Of a stretch of DNA of 8,664 bases, positions 4,529 through 8,664 are shown one piece after another; position 1 is the first letter of the stretch, and each line of letters opens with the position of its first letter. The notes below the pieces were generated by a model. It had not been told where the DNA came from and did not search any database. It saw nothing but the letters and a program-made list of their open reading frames with translations. Position numbers and translations under genes: made by a program. This stretch comes from Candidatus Kaiserbacteria bacterium (GTDB taxonomy: Bacteria; Patescibacteriota; Minisyncoccia; Phycocordibacterales; Phycocordibacteraceae), in NCBI GenBank assembly GCA_003230945.1, contig QIHK01000053.1, positions 1-8,664 on the forward strand, given 5' to 3'.

Positions 4529-5763
4529 CCCATTTCCGCCGCACATTACTTTCTCCCTACCATTATCTCTGGGCACTTCTTTCGGCTCTTTGGTATAGAT
4601 TTCCAACACGTTCACTGATTACCATTGGAGTAACCGGAACAAAAGGTAAATCCTCCGTTACAGAAATGTTGTATGCAATTCTCTCCTCTACAGGACATCC
4701 CACAGCACTTGCCAGCACAATCCGCTTTGCCATTGCAGACGAATCACGACCAAACCTCTTTAAGATGACTCTCCCAGGACATGGCTTTATTCAAAAATTC
4801 CTTGCTGAAGCAGTCGCAAAGAAAGCGACACACGCCATAGTTGAGATTACAAGTGAGGGAGTTCTTCAATCTCGACACTGCTTTCTCGACCTTGATGCAC
4901 TCATTTTCACAAATCTACAAAAAGAACATCTCGAATCACATGGTTCAATGGAGAAATATTTTTGTGCAAAGTTTCGTATTGCAAAAATGCTCATGCGCTC
5001 GCCTAAGCGTCCGCGTGCCATCATTGCGAACACTGACGATACATATGGAGAACGTTTCCTTGCAACCCATTTAGAACAATCGATTCCCTTTTCACGAACA
5101 GATGCTATTGACCCACATGTAGGTGAAAACAGTGTCTCTTTTGTCTATAAAGGAATATATTTCAACATACCCCAACCAGGAATGTTTAGTATTATGAATG
5201 CCCTTGCTGCAATTAAAACGGCTGAGTTTCTTGGTATACCACTTAAAGAATCAGCACTGGCACTTAAAAAACTAACTCTAATCCCAGGACGTGCAGAGAA
5301 TATCAATGTTGGACAGGATTTTCTCGCTATTGTTGATTACGCACATACTCCCGACTCCCTTAAGGCACTGTACGATGCATTTCCCAACCGGCGAAAAATA
5401 TGTGTGTTAGGTAATACTGGAGGAGGACGTGACACTTGGAAACGCTCTGAAATGGGGAAAATTGCAGATACCTATTGTGCAGAAGTTTTTCTTACTAATG
5501 AAGATCCTTATGATGAAGACCCTATTTCTATTATCGAAGCAATGGCAAAAGATATGAGAAAAAAGCCAAAAATAATCATGGACCGAAGAGAGGCAATACG
5601 TACCGCACTTACTGCGGCAAACTCTCGTGATGCTATTTTTATCACTGGAAAAGGCACTGACCCATTTATTATGGGACCTCGAAGCACTAAAACCCCATGG
5701 AGTGACTCACAAGTTGTCCGTGAAGAGCTTGAAAAACTTCTCACTCACAAGAAGAAGCAATGA
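4525..5763 (+). CDS. murE: MurE-type Mur ligase (UDP-MurNAc-tripeptide synthetase)
   Basis: A 412-residue ATP-dependent Mur ligase, probably adding the third amino acid of the peptidoglycan stem peptide in the cytosol. Seen: P-loop GVTGTKGKSS (35-44), VEITSEG (106-112), FTNLQKEHLESHGS (128-141), NALAA (225-229), VDYAHTPDSL (270-279, typical of MurE), GNTGGGRDTWKR (296-307) and TNEDPYDEDP (324-333). The first 30 residues lead straight into the ATPase domain, so the MurE N-terminal UDP-binding domain is absent (family about 480-500). The DNPR signature of diaminopimelate-adding enzymes is EDPY here, so the amino acid added is uncertain. Residues 10-24 are hydrophobic and may associate with the membrane. 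Coupled to ruvA by ATGA. A paralogue such as MurC, MurF or MurT is less likely given the DYAHTPD motif. Confidence 0.9.
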   Translation: MTHFRRTLLSPYHYLWALLSALWYRFPTRSLITIGVTGTKGKSSVTEMLYAILSSTGHPTALASTIRFAIADESRPNLFKMTLPGHGFIQKFLAEAVAKKATHAIVEITSEGVLQSRHCFLDLDALIFTNLQKEHLESHGSMEKYFCAKFRIAKMLMRSPKRPRAIIANTDDTYGERFLATHLEQSIPFSRTDAIDPHVGENSVSFVYKGIYFNIPQPGMFSIMNALAAIKTAEFLGIPLKESALALKKLTLIPGRAENINVGQDFLAIVDYAHTPDSLKALYDAFPNRRKICVLGNTGGGRDTWKRSEMGKIADTYCAEVFLTNEDPYDEDPISIIEAMAKDMRKKPKIIMDRREAIRTALTAANSRDAIFITGKGTDPFIMGPRSTKTPWSDSQVVREELEKLLTHKKKQ

Positions 5764-5794
5764 AGTTGCATTTTAGACGCATATACCTATAAAC

Positions 5795-5803
5795 TGATAT
5801 GAT
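5795..5803 (+). promoter_or_regulatory. Extended -10 promoter, leaderless, for gene at 5810
   Basis: TGA followed by TATGAT (5798-5803), then exactly 6 nt to the ATG at 5810. No -35 box at normal spacing and no Shine-Dalgarno. Confidence 0.55.
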
Positions 5804-5809
5804 TGAATT

Positions 5810-6766
5810 ATGCAACATGATGCTTGGTTTTTCGTTGGAGTCCTTGTCTTTATATTCTTCATTTGGTTAGCAACTGGTGGTCCTACCCACCCGCTTGCCT
5901 TTTCAGGGCCGACGCTCGCAGGACCACAAGAGCTTGGAGGAGGTAGCTACCTCTCACTTCCTCGAGCTCCATTTAAACTTGGGGGAAATGAAGTACACCT
6001 TTCCGGATCATCTGATGGAAGCGCCCCAAGTGATAGCTATTCGATTACGCGTACTTCCTCTTTTCTGAAGGGAGTATCTTTCGGCGCACCCTCTCCCTAT
6101 CGTAATCTTGTATCAGTGAATCACTATATTTCAGGAGCAGGCGCAACAAATCCTAATAAGGAGTCGCTTCAAATTTCTGTATCACAAAACTCAAAAGTAC
6201 CTGTGGACATTACCGGATGGACACTTAAAAGTTCTGCAACAGGTAAATCTAGTACCATTCCAAAAGGATCTAAAATACTTACTTCGGGTATAGTAAATAG
6301 TGTTAGTGATATTGTGCTCTTGCCAGGAGAACGAACAATTATTATTAGTGGGCGTTCTCCTATTGGTGGCTCATTTAAAGAAAACAAATGTATTGGTTAT
6401 TTCAGTCAGTTTCAGAAATTTTCTCCGACGCTTCCCCAAAACTGTCCAACCCCATCGAGTGAACTCTCTTCTTCGTATGGTAGAGGATATATACGAGATG
6501 CCTCTTGTATAGACTATGTGGATACACTTTCTCGTTGCCAAGCGGTACTTTCACCACCAGTGAATATCTCAGGCAAGTGCCAAGCATTCTTGATAAAACA
6601 CCTTAATTATAATGGCTGTGTATCTACACACAAAAATGATAGTGATTTCCTTGGTGATACTTGGCGTGTATATCTTGGCCGAACTAACTCGATGTGGAGA
6701 ACAAAAAATGAAGTGGTGAAGCTTCTTGATACACAAGGCAAAACAGTAGATGCCTTTTCATATTAA
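5810..6766 (+). CDS. Exported lamin-tail-like domain protein with six cysteines
   Basis: A 318-residue protein with one N-terminal hydrophobic segment (about 6-22, FFVGVLVFIFFIWLATGG) that serves as a signal anchor or signal peptide; there is no obvious cleavage or lipobox motif. A low-complexity Gly/Ser/Pro linker follows. From about residue 98 the pattern resembles a beta-sandwich lamin-tail (LTD) domain: NPNKESLQISVSQNSKVPVDITGWTLKS in family style, LLPGERTIII (170-179), and a C-terminal VVKLLDTQGKTVDAFSY (302-318). An insert between the LTD halves holds all six cysteines (194, 212, 233, 243, 257, 270), enough for three disulfides, which fits an extracellular location. Proteins like this recur in CPR genomes; their role is unknown. 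Monocistronic, with a leaderless promoter. Confidence 0.7.
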   Translation: MQHDAWFFVGVLVFIFFIWLATGGPTHPLAFSGPTLAGPQELGGGSYLSLPRAPFKLGGNEVHLSGSSDGSAPSDSYSITRTSSFLKGVSFGAPSPYRNLVSVNHYISGAGATNPNKESLQISVSQNSKVPVDITGWTLKSSATGKSSTIPKGSKILTSGIVNSVSDIVLLPGERTIIISGRSPIGGSFKENKCIGYFSQFQKFSPTLPQNCPTPSSELSSSYGRGYIRDASCIDYVDTLSRCQAVLSPPVNISGKCQAFLIKHLNYNGCVSTHKNDSDFLGDTWRVYLGRTNSMWRTKNEVVKLLDTQGKTVDAFSY

Positions 6767-6822
6767 GGCTTGCACTAGAAAAAATAGTATAAAAATAGTA
6801 GGTTATTCATACGCACTTAATA

Positions 6823-6828
6823 TATGAT
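6823..6828 (+). promoter_or_regulatory. Putative -10 box for tRNA-Lys
   Basis: TATGAT, identical to the -10 hexamer used at 5798-5803, ends 21 nt before the mature tRNA. No good -35 box is seen at 17 bp. Other AT-rich hexamers (TAGTAT at 6785, TATAAA at 6788) are possible alternatives. Confidence 0.35.
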
Positions 6829-6849
6829 GCGTTGCAATAGTCTAGAAAT

Positions 6850-6922
6850 GCGCCCATAGCTCAGTTGGTAGAGCAGCTCCCTTTTAAGGAGACGGTCCCA
6901 GGTTCGAGCCCTGGTGGGCGCA
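6850..6922 (+). tRNA. tRNA-Lys (anticodon TTT)
   Basis: A full cloverleaf of 73 nt. Acceptor stem GCGCCCA/TGGGCGC, D arm GCTC-AGTTGGTA-GAGC, anticodon loop CTTTTAA with TTT at 6883-6885, T arm CCAGG-TTCGAGC-CCTGG. The outermost anticodon-stem pair is a G-A mismatch (GCTCC/GGAGA). Discriminator base A; CCA is not encoded. Confidence 0.96.
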
Positions 6923-6955
6923 CACAGTGAAATAGTGCTTTAAAAAGTATTTAAA

Positions 6956-7648
6956 TTAAATATTCAATGCCCAGTGCTCAAGCTCGAGCGAGAGAATGCG
7001 TCCCTTGCGACGAGTGTCCTGCACGAGAGTAATAAGATCTAATGAAAGTCTACGCGCCTCAGAAGGTTCCCAAGCGCGATTCCCTTTTAACATAAGATCA
7101 CGAGCCTTCCAATGAAGGAGACCATGAAGCATTTCGGGTGTATCGCCGAGACGAAGAGCACGAATAATTTCAAGCCAAAGTGTTTCGCGCGAGCGCATCG
7201 CGAGCGCATTCACAAGATTAGAATTAAAACTACGCGTAACAGCGTTAGTTGTTGGTGTATTGAATACATACTCCTTCGTCGCCTTCGTAGCTATTTTTTT
7301 TACTTTTGCTGTGGCGAGTTTCGGTGCCAAAATAATGATGGCGTTATCAGACGCTACAAACATATCAAGATATTTTTCAATAAGACTTCCTGCAAGAGAT
7401 GTATCAGTTCCTTCGGTAGTTGTGTTTTTTACACGTGTTGTTAAAAATGGATCATCAATGAGCACAAGAAGTCTCCTCACAAATAAACCTCCTGAAAGGG
7501 ATATCTCTTCAAGAGCAGTATCTGTAATATCTGTGTGTGATAAGTGTATATATATAAGATTCGGTTCTTTGGTTCGTGCAGTGGTTATCCATTCAAATGC
7601 CTTCGTTCGCACTTTATCTACATCTGAACCATGGAAGAGAAATATCAT
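6956..7648 (-). CDS. holA: DNA polymerase III delta subunit (HolA), short form
   Basis: A 230-residue protein, much shorter than typical HolA (about 330-345). HolA opens the sliding clamp within the clamp loader. Support: the start MIFLFHGSDVDKVR resembles the HolA YLLYGEDxxxIxE opening; LSGGLFVRRLLVLIDDP (51-67) resembles the LFxxKRLVVLxNP strand; DNAIIILAPK (101-110) fits the AAA-like core; and GLLHWKARDLML (176-187) plus LDLITLVQDTRRKGR...LELEHWAL (203-228) fit the C-terminal helical collar, where HolA has LLRLLLRQ- and D-x2-xKGG-type motifs. No Walker A motif is seen, as expected for delta. The ATG overlaps the polA stop as ATGA, so both replication genes are one transcript. Assignment rests on pattern memory of a divergent family. 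Confidence 0.7.
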   Translation of the reverse strand: MIFLFHGSDVDKVRTKAFEWITTARTKEPNLIYIHLSHTDITDTALEEISLSGGLFVRRLLVLIDDPFLTTRVKNTTTEGTDTSLAGSLIEKYLDMFVASDNAIIILAPKLATAKVKKIATKATKEYVFNTPTTNAVTRSFNSNLVNALAMRSRETLWLEIIRALRLGDTPEMLHGLLHWKARDLMLKGNRAWEPSEARRLSLDLITLVQDTRRKGRILSLELEHWALNI

Positions 7649-8664
7649 ACGTCCTGCATACTACCCCAATTAGGACCACACTTGAGCGTTACGGTAATTG
7701 GTACACCACGAGATTCTTTTAATGAAAGAACAGATTCCATAATTTCTCGTATGCGTGTACTGAGTATTTTCACTTGAGAAGAACGAATCTCGTAAATTAA
7801 TTCATCATGTACTTGAAGAAGTAGGTGTGCCTCACTTTTTGCTTTCTCTTCTTCGAGCATGTTATCGATACGCACCATAGCGAGTTTAATGATATCTGCC
7901 TGGGTTCCTTGAATCGGAGCATTTATTGCCATACGTTCCGCCTGTGCTCTGACGTAAGGGAGCGGCGACTTCATCTCTGGAAATTGTCGACGACGACCAA
8001 ATAGAGTTTCTGTATACCCGTGTTTTCGTGCAAAACCTTTAGTTGTTTCAAGATAATTTGAGAGTGTCACAAACGTATTGAAATAGTCGTCAAGAAATTG
8101 ATGCGCCTCGGCCGTCGTTGACCCAAGCTGTTGGCGTAGAGCGTTCACCCCCATACCATAGAGAATGCCGAAATTAATGACTTTGGCACGGCGACGCATA
8201 TCTGGGTTAACCTCTTTAGGTGCGATACCAAATACGGTTGCAGCCACTTCACGATGCACATCACGCCCGCTCTTAAAAATGTCGCATAGTTTCTCGTCAC
8301 CGGAAAGAATAGCAGCAATCCGCAATTCAATTTGTGAGTAATCAAGAGCGACAAGGGTGAATCCCTTTGGAGCAACAAAAGCGTGACGTATAGCTCTCCC
8401 ACGTTCAGTACGGAGAGGAATATTTTGAAGGTTCGGATTTTGGCTTGCCATACGTCCAGTTGAAGTACCCGCCTGCAAAAATTCAGCATGGAGACGAGAG
8501 TGTGTATCTAAAAGTGGTGGCAGGTTCTCAATATATGTTGAGAGTAATTTTTTAAGTTCACGGTATTCGAGTATATCGCTCACAATTGAGTGTTGGTCGC
8601 GAATTTTTTCAAGCTCACTCTCGCGTGTGGAACGTTGACCACTCGCCGTACGTTTCTGACGTTC
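7645..8664 (-). CDS. polA: DNA polymerase I, C-terminal polymerase domain (partial, runs off right edge)
   Basis: The frame is open to the window edge, giving 339 visible residues; an internal GTG at 8581-8583 is not the true start, because the 27 codons before it read like family A polymerase (RTASGQRSTRESELEKI). PolA fills gaps and replaces RNA primers. Seen, in visible-residue numbers: TGRMASQNPNLQNIP (69-83), motif A DYSQIELR (108-115) with the metal-binding Asp, the O-helix of motif B RRRAKVINFGILYG (157-170) with Arg, Lys, Phe and Tyr conserved, TLFGRRR (220-226), and motif C VHDE (285-288) with the second catalytic Asp. The enzyme therefore looks active. Phe at the NFG position is the usual dideoxy-discriminating residue. 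The 5'-nuclease and any proofreading domain lie outside the window. It overlaps holA by ATGA. Confidence 0.97.
   Translation of the reverse strand, partial: ERQKRTASGQRSTRESELEKIRDQHSIVSDILEYRELKKLLSTYIENLPPLLDTHSRLHAEFLQAGTSTGRMASQNPNLQNIPLRTERGRAIRHAFVAPKGFTLVALDYSQIELRIAAILSGDEKLCDIFKSGRDVHREVAATVFGIAPKEVNPDMRRRAKVINFGILYGMGVNALRQQLGSTTAEAHQFLDDYFNTFVTLSNYLETTKGFARKHGYTETLFGRRRQFPEMKSPLPYVRAQAERMAINAPIQGTQADIIKLAMVRIDNMLEEEKAKSEAHLLLQVHDELIYEIRSSQVKILSTRIREIMESVLSLKESRGVPITVTLKCGPNWGSMQDV

Noticed and set aside
6923..6955. Possible terminator between tRNA-Lys and holA
   Set aside because: Only a weak, interrupted AT pairing is possible, with no GC-rich stem.
7260..7673. Plus-strand 137-residue open frame opposite holA
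   Set aside because: It is the antisense shadow of holA, with no recognisable domain, start signal or promoter. Similar frames inside ruvA, murE, polA and the gene at 5810 were dropped for the same reason.
1..8664. CRISPR array, insertion sequence with transposase, or prophage genes
   Set aside because: No regularly spaced repeats, no transposase, integrase or phage structural motifs are found in any frame inspected.

Overview
The window looks like chromosomal DNA of a Candidate Phyla Radiation bacterium (Patescibacteria, Parcubacteria-like). I infer this from gene content and style: a short RuvA, a MurE-type ligase without its N-terminal domain, a very short polymerase III delta subunit, the DWYWALG-type small membrane protein, a lamin-tail-like secreted protein, ATGA gene overlaps and no clear Shine-Dalgarno sites. 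The genetic code appears standard: TAA, TAG and TGA all close intact genes here. The exact lineage cannot be read from the sequence.

Left third (1-2366): an AT-rich accessory island bounded by two direct repeats of 66 bp (60-125 and 2301-2366, 4 mismatches). Between them, on the minus strand, are an XRE-type helix-turn-helix regulator broken by two in-frame TAA codons (1782-2000) and, overlapping it by ATGA, a 566-residue fusion of an S-adenosylhomocysteine-hydrolase-like domain with a C-terminal Nudix hydrolase (85-1785). Behind the regulator lies about 300 bp of non-coding DNA holding a nested inverted-repeat structure (2159-2297) whose outer arms pair over 17 bp. The island resembles a cassette or mobile module and is the most novel part of the window. 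Positions 2367-2692 hold no convincing gene.

Middle (2681-6766): ordinary CPR chromosome. In order: a small conserved membrane protein, tRNA-Arg(GCG), a DUF2061 membrane protein, a strong bidirectional terminator, ribosomal protein S20 (minus strand), then divergently ruvA and a MurE-like ligase in an ATGA-coupled pair, then a secreted lamin-tail-like protein with six cysteines. Three of the plus-strand genes (2693, 3983, 5810) start exactly 6 nt after an extended -10 box, which predicts leaderless mRNAs.

Right part (6823-8664): tRNA-Lys(TTT), then on the minus strand the 3' part of DNA polymerase I (polA, running off the right edge) overlapping by ATGA the delta-subunit gene holA. Together this part covers replication (polA, holA), recombination (ruvA), translation (S20, two tRNAs) and cell-wall synthesis (murE). 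The left island is unrelated to these housekeeping roles.
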